From an uncultured Roseburia sp. (GTDB taxonomy: Bacteria; Bacillota; Clostridia; Lachnospirales; Lachnospiraceae): DNA of 14,350 nucleotides. The translations under genes were made by a program, and so were the position numbers. Each line of letters starts with the position of its first letter. Within the stretch, counting starts at the first letter, position 1. Under the pieces are notes generated by a model. The model ran no database searches, was not told the origin of the DNA, and saw only the letters and a program-made list of their open reading frames with translations. This document shows positions 1 through 7,240 of the stretch, piece after piece. The stretch spans positions 1-14,350 of the forward strand of contig URJS01000063.1 of assembly GCA_900548205.1 (NCBI GenBank), read 5' to 3'.

Positions 1-586
1 TTCCCATGTATATAACTGCAAGATTGGAGCTCTCTGTGACAATAAATTCCGGCACGGCGGGCTTTCCGGCGCCAAGGATTGTGATGCTACGATTTGCGTC
101 ATGAATGACCAGATCCATGTATTCCCGGATCACGCCTGTCTCAAAATCAAACGGGTCCCAAAGCCAGTCCTCATCACTTGCGATCAAGTCATACTTAAAT
201 GGTTCTGCTGTTCCTGTAAGCGTAAGGATGCTCAAGACAGGATTGCTTTTTTTCAAATCAACCTCCATGCGGCACACATAGTAATAGCCAAGGTCATTAT
301 CTGGAATGACCTTAATCTTCTTGCCGTGCAACCACATGGCAATTTCTGTTGATGTTTGGGCAAATGTTTCATAATCGCCATCCAGCAATACAAATTCAAA
401 ACTTAGACCAGAACGCTCCTCGTAATGTACCTGACCGCCGATCTCCGACAGGTCAATACTGCCCGAGGTACCTGGAACTGAAATAAGGTTCGTTTTTGGT
501 TCCGGCAAAGGTATATACATTGCGGTCATCTGTAGACCAAACTTCGATGTGTGTTTTCCATCAATCGTTAAGCCAAAATATTCCAT
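1..586 (-). CDS. Distal tail protein (Dit), 3' end beyond the window
   Basis: The frame opens with ATG 586, preceded by AAGGAG at 6 bases and overlapping the tape measure stop (TAATG). It stays open to position 1, giving 195 residues and an incomplete end. The N-terminus MEYFGLTIDGKHTSKFGLQM, then VPGTSGSIDLSEIGGQVHYE and SGLSFEFVLLDGDYETFAQT, matches the siphovirus distal tail/phage tail family, which forms the ring at the tail tip. Residues 85-110 (WLHGKKIKVIPDNDLGYYYV) and 119-133 (SILTLTGTAEPFKYD) continue the N-terminal ring domain. Residues 160-195 begin a C-terminal domain (DANRSITILGAGKPAVPEFI). Receptor-binding and tail-fibre genes should follow outside the window. Confidence 0.88.
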   Translation of the reverse strand, partial: MEYFGLTIDGKHTSKFGLQMTAMYIPLPEPKTNLISVPGTSGSIDLSEIGGQVHYEERSGLSFEFVLLDGDYETFAQTSTEIAMWLHGKKIKVIPDNDLGYYYVCRMEVDLKKSNPVLSILTLTGTAEPFKYDLIASDEDWLWDPFDFETGVIREYMDLVIHDANRSITILGAGKPAVPEFIVTESSNLAVIYMG

Positions 587-3015
587 TAGGTTCTCCTTCC
601 GTTAATTCTTCCAAGTTCCTCATCCACTGCCGATGCAACAAGCCTTCCTACCGTCTTACCATCCATACTTACAATCATCCCAACAAGTGACTTACTAAGC
701 TCCTTCCCCAGTCTCTCATAATCAATCTCCATTCCTCCCCCCTCACTTCTTACTGTTATGCTCGTATCTCCCTTCTCCGGCACACTGCTCAAACTATGCA
801 TCAGTCCCTCAAAGCCTCCTGCCGACTGATAAATTGCATTTTCCTGTGCGGTGAGTACTGCCTCTCCTTTATGTAATAGCGCCGGAAAATCATCGGAAGG
901 AACATAGTCCATGCCAACGCGCAGTTTTGGGATATTGGGGATAGACGTGCTCATTCCGCCAAAAACTGGAACCCAATCCGGTATCTTTATCCCATTGATG
1001 CCATTAATAAGACCGTTGATATAATCAATGCATAAATTAATCGGCATCTTTATAAGGTCAGCAAGCCCTCCCATAATGTTTCCGAATATATTTTTTACAT
1101 TCTCCCATGCCCCTTCCCAGTTTCCTGTAAAAACATTCTTTATGAACTCCACAACATTGTTTAGAATGTCTGTTATTCTACCAATCTGAGTCGTAACATT
1201 TCCAACAATTCCCTCGAACACACTTTGAAATACAGATGCAAGAACATTGAGCTGCGGTATCAGCAAATTAATGATGAACTCCACAATCGGCTCAAGTGCC
1301 TCCATAAGCGGTGTTAACGCTTCACTTATCAAAGTTACGATCGGCTGCACCAGCTGCGAAAAAAGATCAATAATTGGTGCAAGAAGCCCGATGAGCAAAT
1401 CCAATATAGGCAGTATCGCATTCAGTAATTCAAATAGCGGAGGAAGCAAAGCATCAACAATTTCAAGGAGTTTGGGAAGCAGCATATCCAGCAAACTCAT
1501 TAGGGTGGGTGCCAAGTTTTCAACCAAGTCCCCTAAATAAGGTGAAATAGAAGAAAACAAATCCTTTACCGCAGGCAAAAGTTTTCCCGACAGCTCCAAA
1601 AGAGGCTCCCCAATAGATTTCAGAAGGTTAAGAAATTCTGGGAGCATTTCTTTAACACTGGGACCAAGTTCATCCGCAAATCCGGCTATCAAATCAACAA
1701 ATTGTGGGAGTATATCTTCCACCACCGGAAGTGCGCCATCAATCAGATCAGCTAATAAAGGAATAAGTTCCTGACCCAATGGAACCAACAATATCTCAAT
1801 AGACCTTGTAAGTCCTTCAAATATACTGCTTAGGTCATTATATTTTGCCGCTTTGATTGTATCTATCGCATTTGCAGCATCGTAAGCCCCTTCTTCGATA
1901 TTTGCGAGCTGCGTTACTGCCTGCGGTCCCAGATCTTCCCACATGGTGCCAAACAAGCTCACACCTGCCAGATTCTGGGCGAGCGGATCTTCCATTCCTG
2001 CCAACGCTTCGACTGTCTGCTGAAAAGCCTCTTTCGCGTTCTCTCCACCTGACGCAAACTTTTCTGCCATCTCATCCGCGTTAAGACCGATAGTTTCAAA
2101 GCCTTTCGCCGTTACATCTGATCCGTCAATTGCCTTGATAGACAGCTCCTTTATGGCATCGCCGATTTTATCAACGTTCCACGCACCGGTTTCTGCACCC
2201 TTCTGGATAATCTTAAACATATCATCCGCATTGAGTCCTACTTTTGCGAACTGTACGGAATACTCATTGATACTGTCAATAAGTTCGTCGGAATAATCAA
2301 GACCGTTCTGCGCTCCGGCGGCGATCAGCGACATTGCCTTTTCTCCGGATATACCAAAATTAATCATCAGAGCTTTCGCGGCTCTGGTAGATTCCGAAAT
2401 GTCATACTCAAACGTATCTCGAAGGGCAAACGCCGATTCTGTAATCTCCTGTAATGCAGCGTCATCCATGTCTCCAAGCTGCTTTGTGACCTCTGCCATT
2501 GCCTGACCGATGTCTTCAAAGCTTTCGCCGTAATTATTTTTATAAATCGACTTCAATACCGTCTCGTAGCGTTCCGTCTCCTCGGAACCCTTCCCGGTAC
2601 TTGCCACAAACTGATTCATTGCCTGGTCGAGATTATTGGCACTGTTAACTGCAAGTACACCAGTTCCGACAACGGCTGTTCCAACAGCAAGCATACCGGC
2701 TCCGATTGCCTTTGCGGTGCCTCCTGCAATGCTCTTCAGGTTCTCTCCGTGTGACTTAGCCGCATCTTCTCTCTTTTTATACGAGTCTTCGTCTGAATTT
2801 TCCTGCTCCTTATTTTGCTGCTTGTGATAATCCGTGACATCCTCTTTGACTTCTTTTTGCACCTCGGCTGTCTTTTTTTCAAGATGCTCCGTCTTCTGGG
2901 CTGTCTCCTTGGTATATTTTTCCACCTTTTTTTCAGCAGCAGATAAATCATTATCAAGATTGCTATCATCCGCCCGAAGTGTATAAGTAACATCGCCCTT
3001 TTTCTTTCTCGCCAT
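586..3015 (-). CDS. Tail tape measure protein
   Basis: The 809-residue product starts at ATG 3015, with AAAGGA about 10 bases upstream. It spans the tail tube lumen and sets tail length; by the usual 1.5 angstrom per residue the tail would be near 120 nm. Residues 18-95 are charged coiled coil. Residues 94-128 are Gly/Ala-rich and hydrophobic, able to span a membrane. Residues 130-400 match the TP901-type tape measure core (FVASTGKGSEETERYETVLK, then ADDMFKIIQKGAETGAWNVD). Residues 412-587 are hydrophobic repeats with proline, of exact 11-residue period from Pro481 to Pro569. The end (GMDYVPSDDFPALLHKGEAV, from 701) is the common C-terminal tape measure motif, probably at the tail tip. Its TAA overlaps the next ATG by one base (TAATG). 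Confidence 0.95.
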   Translation of the reverse strand: MARKKKGDVTYTLRADDSNLDNDLSAAEKKVEKYTKETAQKTEHLEKKTAEVQKEVKEDVTDYHKQQNKEQENSDEDSYKKREDAAKSHGENLKSIAGGTAKAIGAGMLAVGTAVVGTGVLAVNSANNLDQAMNQFVASTGKGSEETERYETVLKSIYKNNYGESFEDIGQAMAEVTKQLGDMDDAALQEITESAFALRDTFEYDISESTRAAKALMINFGISGEKAMSLIAAGAQNGLDYSDELIDSINEYSVQFAKVGLNADDMFKIIQKGAETGAWNVDKIGDAIKELSIKAIDGSDVTAKGFETIGLNADEMAEKFASGGENAKEAFQQTVEALAGMEDPLAQNLAGVSLFGTMWEDLGPQAVTQLANIEEGAYDAANAIDTIKAAKYNDLSSIFEGLTRSIEILLVPLGQELIPLLADLIDGALPVVEDILPQFVDLIAGFADELGPSVKEMLPEFLNLLKSIGEPLLELSGKLLPAVKDLFSSISPYLGDLVENLAPTLMSLLDMLLPKLLEIVDALLPPLFELLNAILPILDLLIGLLAPIIDLFSQLVQPIVTLISEALTPLMEALEPIVEFIINLLIPQLNVLASVFQSVFEGIVGNVTTQIGRITDILNNVVEFIKNVFTGNWEGAWENVKNIFGNIMGGLADLIKMPINLCIDYINGLINGINGIKIPDWVPVFGGMSTSIPNIPKLRVGMDYVPSDDFPALLHKGEAVLTAQENAIYQSAGGFEGLMHSLSSVPEKGDTSITVRSEGGGMEIDYERLGKELSKSLVGMIVSMDGKTVGRLVASAVDEELGRINGRRT
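1309..1575 (-). repeat. 33-base-period repeat region encoding 11-residue tape measure units
   Basis: Prolines fall at residues 481, 492, 503, 514, 525, 536, 547, 558 and 569 of the tape measure, nine in a row at exactly 11-residue steps, each followed by Leu/Ile-rich helix. DNA identity between units is low, so this is an ancient or selected protein repeat and not a recent DNA duplication. Confidence 0.85.
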
Positions 3016-3063
3016 ACTGCACCCATCCTTTCATACAAAAGACAGGCACATCGGCACAGCGTC

Positions 3064-3204
3064 TTACATCCTCAACTCAAAAATTTTTGCGCACTCCTTA
3101 TTTTTACAGCGTAAAAAAATGCCCCTACACACGGCATCCGTCTTATAAAATACATTGACCGGATGTCCACAGTAAGGACACTTTGCTTTCTTTTTGGGAG
3201 TCAT
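3064..3204 (-). CDS. Com-like small zinc-finger protein
   Basis: This 46-residue gene starts at ATG 3204 in an ATGA overlap with the Gp15 stop (3201-3204), has AAGGAG about 10 bases upstream and ends with TAA at 3064-3066. The product begins MTPKKKAKCPYCGHPVNVFY and carries two Cys pairs: C9-x2-C12 and C33-x4-C38, plus C26 and H14. This is the treble-clef or ribbon pattern of phage Com-type proteins; Com of phage Mu binds mRNA and activates translation of mom. Basic residues K4-K8 and K34-K36 fit nucleic acid binding. No mom-like gene is in the window, so the target is unknown. Similar proteins are common in the tail region of Bacillota prophages. Confidence 0.8.
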   Translation of the reverse strand: MTPKKKAKCPYCGHPVNVFYKTDAVCRGIFLRCKNKECAKIFELRM

Positions 3205-3803
3205 ATTTTTCTCGCTCCTTTTTCCAATGTTTCAAACAGTAGGTTCAATCCATCCTTGCCGCCACCTCCACTTACTGGCAGCGCATAATAAGATTTTAAC
3301 CGCAGGATGTTTTGAATCTCCTTACGGTTGGTTCTTGTAGGCTCCGGGAGCTCCATTGCCCGGATACGCATGACCTCTTTGATCTTCGTTTCATCTGGTA
3401 ATCCATCAAGAAGGTCAATAAATTTGTGCCATGACATCCGCCCACATTCCGCTGTTAAGTCCAATCCATACGCCTGCTGAAAACTCGCATAAATATATCC
3501 CCCATCATAACGGAAATCCATGAGCTTTGGACCGTTCGCAGTCTGCGGGCGTCTCGGGGGCGCAATGTGCTTTTTTGTAATCTCCTCTAAGAGTTTTGCA
3601 CGGTCAAGGTCTCCCAAGAGCCGCACCTTAAAGCGGCTTTTCACCAGCAGCTTTAACGCCTGAGTAATCTTATCACCGTTATCCAGACGATCATCACCAT
3701 AAAGCTGTTGAACTAAAAGCACGGTATCATAGGAAAGATTCAGTGTATAATGTTTGCCTTTGAACCACACTTCCGGCGCCCGCTCACCCATTAACAGGCT
3801 CAT
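3201..3803 (-). CDS. Gp15-family phage protein, tail assembly chaperone
   Basis: The 200-residue product starts at ATG 3803 in an ATGA overlap with the previous gene. Its own ribosome binding site is weak (GGGACG), so translation is probably coupled. An alternative start at Met5 is possible. The middle part, FRYDGGYIYASFQQAYGLDL, then GRMSWHKFIDLLDGLPDETK and IKEVMRIRAM, is the conserved signature of the bacteriophage Gp15 protein family. The N-terminal YTLNLSYDTVLLVQQLYGDD is also typical. The C-terminus has a GGGGKDG turn and a basic end. Gp15-family genes sit just before the tape measure, where the second tail chaperone (T part of G/GT) is expected. Confidence 0.82.
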   Translation of the reverse strand: MSLLMGERAPEVWFKGKHYTLNLSYDTVLLVQQLYGDDRLDNGDKITQALKLLVKSRFKVRLLGDLDRAKLLEEITKKHIAPPRRPQTANGPKLMDFRYDGGYIYASFQQAYGLDLTAECGRMSWHKFIDLLDGLPDETKIKEVMRIRAMELPEPTRTNRKEIQNILRLKSYYALPVSGGGGKDGLNLLFETLEKGARKI

Positions 3804-4252
3804 GATCTGTTTCGTCCCGCAAAGAGTGCTCTGCGCTGTTTACGGTTATACTGCTTTAAGACCTCCGTTTTATTACTCTGCGCAATTTTACGCACCTGCG
3901 GTATCACAATATCCATAATAAACGGCTTCAGCTCCTGACACATCTCAATATAACGCGAGTCATAAAACTCTAAGATTGTTTTTGTATCCTCCTTGCCAAA
4001 CACAGTTTCCAAAAGGTCAATCACAATGTTTCCGAGTTCCTTCAGTTTATCGCCATATGCATCCGGCGTTGTATCCTTTAGGTTTTCCAGAACATGCATA
4101 GCCTCCAGCACCGCAATTTGCTTTTCATACAGCTTCTTTGCTATGCTGTCAGCATCAAGTGCAACATGCATTGTATGTACAACCGTTCCATCTTCCTCTG
4201 TCAGAAGAAACTCTTCCTCGTAAATCTTTTTTCTTTTTGCTACATAAGGCAT
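3800..4252 (-). CDS. Tail assembly chaperone (gpG-like)
   Basis: The 150-residue product starts at ATG 4252, with AGGAGG 8 bases upstream, 19 bases after the tail tube stop. It is largely helical and charged: EEEFLLTEEDGTVVHTMHVA, ADSIAKKLYEKQIAVLEAMH, GNIVIDLLETVFGKEDTKTI and a basic C-terminus with KQYNRKQRRALFAG. Position between tube protein and tape measure, with a second chaperone-like gene following in an ATGA overlap, matches the gpG/gpGT chaperone pair that holds the tape measure for tube assembly. I saw no classic slippery heptamer near the overlap, so the second protein seems to be made by coupling and not by frameshifting. Confidence 0.72.
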   Translation of the reverse strand: MPYVAKRKKIYEEEFLLTEEDGTVVHTMHVALDADSIAKKLYEKQIAVLEAMHVLENLKDTTPDAYGDKLKELGNIVIDLLETVFGKEDTKTILEFYDSRYIEMCQELKPFIMDIVIPQVRKIAQSNKTEVLKQYNRKQRRALFAGRNRS

Positions 4253-4271
4253 ATTTGTACCCTCCTAACCT

Positions 4272-4793
4272 TTATTCTCTTGTGTTCTTGTCAGGCATAC
4301 CCGCACGGGTTACAGTACCCATTACCGGACGCCCGTTGCCATGGATCGTCACGGTGAGCGCATTTGGCTGATTACTGTCCCCGTATGCTGCTGTGACATT
4401 TGCAAGTGTAATTGGCCAGATGATATACTTGTCTCCACGTTGCAGTTTCATGTGTGTTTTTCTGGCATTTCCAAAATGATACTGCACACCCTCAGATAAA
4501 ATATAATCTGATGCGGCGTCCCCATTTTTACAGTCTCCGGTCAGGGTCAGCGTCAACTGTCCACCCGTTACCTCTGTACTTCCCCAGCCCTTATCGGCAT
4601 AATAAGCCGCCTGATACAATACCTCATTCAAACTCTGCGACATATTCTTAGTAAGAGCTGCCAAAGATGCCCACTTCGGGCTTTCTGCGCTTGGAGTCGT
4701 ATTGATAAATGCTTCTGTCTCGTAGTTGATCTCTGGTGTAATCGTATTTTCCGGCAGTACTTCCGAAAATACCTGTAAATCCATTCTTTTCAT
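4272..4793 (-). CDS. Major tail (tube) protein with N-terminal Prp-type motif
   Basis: The 173-residue product starts at ATG 4793, with AAGGAGG 7 bases upstream. It is the first gene after the tail terminator and is followed by two chaperone-like genes, the usual place of the tube protein. The sequence is beta-rich with TEAFINTTPSAESPKWASLA, QAAYYADKGWGSTEVTGGQL, then LTLTGDCKNGDAASDYIL and GDKYIIWPITLANVTAAYGD, typical of siphophage tube subunits. The N-terminus MKRMDLQVFSEVLPEN repeats the LQ-hydrophobic-Phe-small pattern of scaffold and capsid. Cleavage after Phe9 would leave 164 residues starting SEVLPEN. No immunoglobulin-like C-terminal domain is present. Confidence 0.85.
   Translation of the reverse strand: MKRMDLQVFSEVLPENTITPEINYETEAFINTTPSAESPKWASLAALTKNMSQSLNEVLYQAAYYADKGWGSTEVTGGQLTLTLTGDCKNGDAASDYILSEGVQYHFGNARKTHMKLQRGDKYIIWPITLANVTAAYGDSNQPNALTVTIHGNGRPVMGTVTRAGMPDKNTRE
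4764..4781 (-). other. Prp-type motif in tail tube protein (DLQVFS)
   Basis: Residues 5-10 read DLQVFS. The underlying 17 bases (4764-4780) match the scaffold/capsid word at 14 positions. A cut between Phe9 and Ser10 is predicted but less certain than for capsid and scaffold, because Val and Ser replace Leu and Ala. Confidence 0.45.
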
Positions 4794-4808
4794 GAAGAAT
4801 CCTCCTTC

Positions 4809-5198
4809 TTAAAAATATAATTTTGCATTTAAAATGCAGGAATAGTGATACGTTCCATCTTCGTCCCTGCCGATTTTAGACGGTCCTTTTGCGATCTCCA
4901 TATCAAGCCAGCGGAACGTATTCCCTTGCGGGTACTGACGCAATCTTTGGAAGTAATCACATATCTCCTGTAGCTGCTCCAAACAGCGCACTTGATCATT
5001 GTGCCGACACAGAAAGAGTATCGGAACCGTCCGGATTGTGCTCTTGTCGTAATATTCTGTCTGCACAAAGGATTCTCCCAGCTCTGCATAAATACTGTTT
5101 GCCTCTGACAGTTCCTCGAAGGAAACCGGTGCATCCAGATTACAGTTTGCCTCTGCTGTTGCGCCAAGAAGCTCCATAAATTCAACATATGATGTCAT
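4809..5198 (-). CDS. Tail terminator / tail completion protein ('minor capsid protein' family 3)
   Basis: The 129-residue product starts at ATG 5198 in an ATGA overlap with the previous stop, with GGAGGAG 8 bases upstream. Features are an N-terminal helix (SYVEFMELLG), a central beta segment with FVQTEYYDKSTIRTVPILFL and RHNDQVRCLEQLQEICDYFQ, and a C-terminal YHYSCILNAKLYF strand. This pattern fits the minor capsid 3 / gp17-like proteins that cap the growing tail tube and attach it to the head. Location directly before the tail tube gene supports the role. Fold assignment is by recall of the family and not by alignment. Confidence 0.78.
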   Translation of the reverse strand: MTSYVEFMELLGATAEANCNLDAPVSFEELSEANSIYAELGESFVQTEYYDKSTIRTVPILFLCRHNDQVRCLEQLQEICDYFQRLRQYPQGNTFRWLDMEIAKGPSKIGRDEDGTYHYSCILNAKLYF

Positions 5199-5602
5199 CT
5201 TCCCAACTCCTCCCCAAGTGCTTTCTGAAACACCGTCTGCCAGTTATCCCCGTACTTTTCCGCCGCATACTCCGTCCATTCCATACGGGCAAGCGCCTCC
5301 GTGAACCTTAACTTTTCAGGACCATATGTCCGGTTTGTGGGATTACCATACATAACCTCCCCATGAAACAGGTACTTCGCATAGGGTGTATGCCAGCGAA
5401 GAACAAACTCTTTATTCTGCGCCTTTTTATCGCTGTTCGTAATTCCGCTACCTCGCAAGATTCCCTGGTCATGCGGAACGTGTTCATTAATATCGCCCAA
5501 TGCCTGATTTCCGGTTATGGATAGAGCATAGTCAGCTCCCGCCTGTATTCTTTCCTTTGCAATCGCCTTATCAAGCGATATGCTTATATCAATATTAAGC
5601 AT
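5195..5602 (-). CDS. Neck / tail-completion protein ('minor capsid protein' family 2)
   Basis: The 135-residue product starts at ATG 5602, overlapping the previous gene by 8 bases, with a weak GGTGAG site, so it is probably translated by coupling. Residues 35-70 (INEHVPHDQGILRGSG, then VLRWHTPYAKYLFHGEVMYG) are typical of the minor capsid protein 2 / HK97 gp10-like family, with the conserved P-x-D-x-G-x-L and TPYA-x-x-(Y/L)-G patterns. Later residues include KLRFTEALARMEWTEYAAEK and a short helical end. The protein is expected at the head-tail interface. Position between stopper-like and terminator-like genes matches SPP1 gp16.1. Confidence 0.8.
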   Translation of the reverse strand: MLNIDISISLDKAIAKERIQAGADYALSITGNQALGDINEHVPHDQGILRGSGITNSDKKAQNKEFVLRWHTPYAKYLFHGEVMYGNPTNRTYGPEKLRFTEALARMEWTEYAAEKYGDNWQTVFQKALGEELGR

Positions 5603-5933
5603 GTCTCACCATCCCCAGCTCGTAGTGGTGCAGTCTTCTTCCGTCATAAAGAGGCTCTATCACCTGGACTCGATACCTTTCGCCGTTTACCATGACAATA
5701 TCATCTTCCTCCCACTCTACACCTCTTGGGCGGCTGTTTCTGCAATCATAGAATAAAGTTGCTGCCAGCTGCACTTCTGCGCGGTTTTTATCTCTTACCA
5801 CTTTAGAGGACGGCTCAATTCGGATATATGCAAGCTCCTGACCTTCCTCTGGTGTCTCCTGTCCCCATCGATCCTTGCTCGTCTTATATCTTATGGCTCT
5901 ATGGATCAGCAGCCACTTAGGAATCGCCTGCAT
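5595..5933 (-). CDS. Head-tail joining protein (stopper-like, 'minor capsid protein' family 1)
   Basis: The 112-residue product starts at ATG 5933, with GGAGG 9 bases upstream, and forms a TAATG junction with the previous gene. It is beta-rich, with IHRAIRYKTSKDRWGQETPE, then IRIEPSSKVVRDKNRAEVQL, LFYDCRNSRP and the small-barrel signature DDIVMVNGERYRVQVIEPLY. This matches the family annotated as minor capsid protein 1 in A118-like phages, corresponding in position to the SPP1 stopper gp16. Its likely job is closing the DNA channel after packaging. The name 'minor capsid' is historical, and head completion or neck is more likely. Confidence 0.78.
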   Translation of the reverse strand: MQAIPKWLLIHRAIRYKTSKDRWGQETPEEGQELAYIRIEPSSKVVRDKNRAEVQLAATLFYDCRNSRPRGVEWEEDDIVMVNGERYRVQVIEPLYDGRRLHHYELGMVRHA

Positions 5934-6316
5934 TAAAATCCACCTCCCCGATATAAAAGTCCTGTCGGAGCCAATAACCGTATTGAACGTGGTGCATATA
6001 CAGACTGTCTGGAACTTCCCCCAGTGCCGGATGCCTTCGTATAATTGAATTTACCAAGACCTGCGCTCTGTAGGTCGTAGCCGTTATCCATATCAGTCCC
6101 CCCGTTTGCATTTAAGTATTCAATCTCCGCGCACACTGCTTTTTTGACACGTTCCTGAATATCTTGCGGGAGAGCTTGAAACGTAAGCCCCGTCACCCTG
6201 TACATCGTCATTTCTTCCACAATCTCCTCTGCTCGTTCACACAAAGACGGGAAGTCGGCAGGATCGACCGGCTCCCCGTAAAAATAATCCGTATAATACT
6301 CCTGTGTGATATACAT
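5933..6316 (-). CDS. Head-tail connector (adaptor, SPP1 gp15-like position)
   Basis: This 127-residue protein is the first gene after the capsid, the place of the adaptor that stacks on the portal. The start is ATG 6316, with a G-rich AGGGGTGG site upstream, 13 bases after the capsid stop. Residues 1-60 are helical and acidic (FPSLCERAEEIVEEMTMYRV, then LPQDIQERVKKAVCAEIEYL), as in gp6/gp15-like adaptors whose helix bundle binds the portal. Residues 85-127 (GLGKFNYTKASGTGGSSRQS and following) are flexible and Gly/Ser-rich, consistent with the C-terminal tail that inserts into the portal. TAA overlaps the next ATG by one base. The role rests on position and architecture. Confidence 0.75.
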   Translation of the reverse strand: MYITQEYYTDYFYGEPVDPADFPSLCERAEEIVEEMTMYRVTGLTFQALPQDIQERVKKAVCAEIEYLNANGGTDMDNGYDLQSAGLGKFNYTKASGTGGSSRQSVYAPRSIRLLAPTGLLYRGGGF

Positions 6317-6329
6317 TCACATCCACCCC

Positions 6330-7226
6330 TTATTGTCCGGCTGCTTCTGTGCGCTTAATATAAACCGTTTTTGGTTTAGAGATCTTTCTTCCCCAGATTT
6401 TACGTCCCTGCACCGCAGATGCACCAATATACTTACCCGAGCCAGACAAGTCCTGTGCATGAACATCTACCGCCCACTCCTGCACCCGATGACACCAGTT
6501 TGGATGTCCCGCGATAAATTCCGTGGTTGTCTTTTTTGATGGAGTGATTGTCGTATTTTCATACGCAAGGTTGTTGCTCTCAAATACTGCAAATCCGGCA
6601 ACAGCTCCAACAGCTCCGGTAGTCTTTAATTCCTGCGATAAATCCCCCTGACGGATAAAGTGATCATCCATCATAAGAGTACTCATAAACTCAGGAGAAA
6701 CAATCATCCACCTTCCTGCCTGCGGAACACCCACACGTCCAAGGTACGTCTTAGCGGCAAGAACCTCTTTGTAAGCCGTATTTTCTGTTGCTGCCGTTTT
6801 CGTTGTTGCGACATGCACTCCGGCAGTTGTTTCCAAACAATTAATCGAATCCTGATCCATTGTAAGCGCAAGGGAATATCCGGCAGAATCCAATCGATCT
6901 GCTACCAGATTATCCGGCACCGCTGCCGCATCATATCCGTCAATGAGTTCATTTACTGCCTTATCCCGGTCAATATCCAGATCAATATAGGAAGTTGTCC
7001 CGGATTCCAAATCAACGCCCTTTGCCTTGTCGTAATCCTTTACGGTGACCTCAGTATCTCTTACCGGAATTTTTACCTTCCCCGCTTTAGGATTTCCTTC
7101 ATAATTGGAATTGAAAATATGCTGATCTCTGGTAACAAGCGTTTGCCTCAGCTTTGCATCCACCATAGAAGACCATCTCTCCTGGTGCTCATGTGCAAAT
7201 AACTGTAAATTCATTCTAAACATCAT
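6330..7226 (-). CDS. Major capsid protein (HK97-fold type)
   Basis: This is the main shell protein, called from its place after the scaffold, its size and its sequence type (VDAKLRQTLVTRDQHIFNSN near the start, then IPVRDTEVTVKDYDKAKGVD). The frame opens at ATG 7241, but GGAGG overlaps that codon and its neighbour and stands 8 bases before ATG 7226, so the start is 7226 (298 residues). Residues 6-11 read NLQLFA, the same Prp-type motif as in the scaffold. Cutting after Phe10 would leave 288 residues starting AHEHQERW. The C-terminal part (about 220-290) includes TEFIAGHPNWCHRVQEWAVD and a basic tail. The HK97 fold is expected for tailed phages and was not checked by structure. Confidence 0.9.
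   Translation of the reverse strand: MMFRMNLQLFAHEHQERWSSMVDAKLRQTLVTRDQHIFNSNYEGNPKAGKVKIPVRDTEVTVKDYDKAKGVDLESGTTSYIDLDIDRDKAVNELIDGYDAAAVPDNLVADRLDSAGYSLALTMDQDSINCLETTAGVHVATTKTAATENTAYKEVLAAKTYLGRVGVPQAGRWMIVSPEFMSTLMMDDHFIRQGDLSQELKTTGAVGAVAGFAVFESNNLAYENTTITPSKKTTTEFIAGHPNWCHRVQEWAVDVHAQDLSGSGKYIGASAVQGRKIWGRKISKPKTVYIKRTEAAGQ
7194..7211 (-). other. Prp-type cleavage motif in capsid (NLQLFA)
   Basis: Residues 6-11 of the capsid protein (start at 7226) read NLQLFA, one residue from the NLQFFA of staphylococcal L27. The expected cut is between Phe10 and Ala11. Seen in sequence; processing is inferred. Confidence 0.65.
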
Positions 7227-7240
7227 AATCTTATCCTCCA

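Noticed and set aside
2736..3038. Minus-strand Arg/Lys-rich open frame of 100 codons at the tape measure start
   Set aside because: It is an out-of-frame reading of the Lys/Glu-rich coiled-coil codons of the tape measure.
3795..3840. Programmed -1 frameshift joining the two tail chaperone genes
   Set aside because: The second frame is open only about 13 codons upstream of its ATG and contains no X XXY YYZ heptamer; the ATGA overlap explains coupling.
6660..7202. Plus-strand open frame of 180 codons opposite the capsid gene
   Set aside because: It is a shadow: Cys/His/Ile-rich composition, no ribosome binding site and full overlap with the capsid gene.
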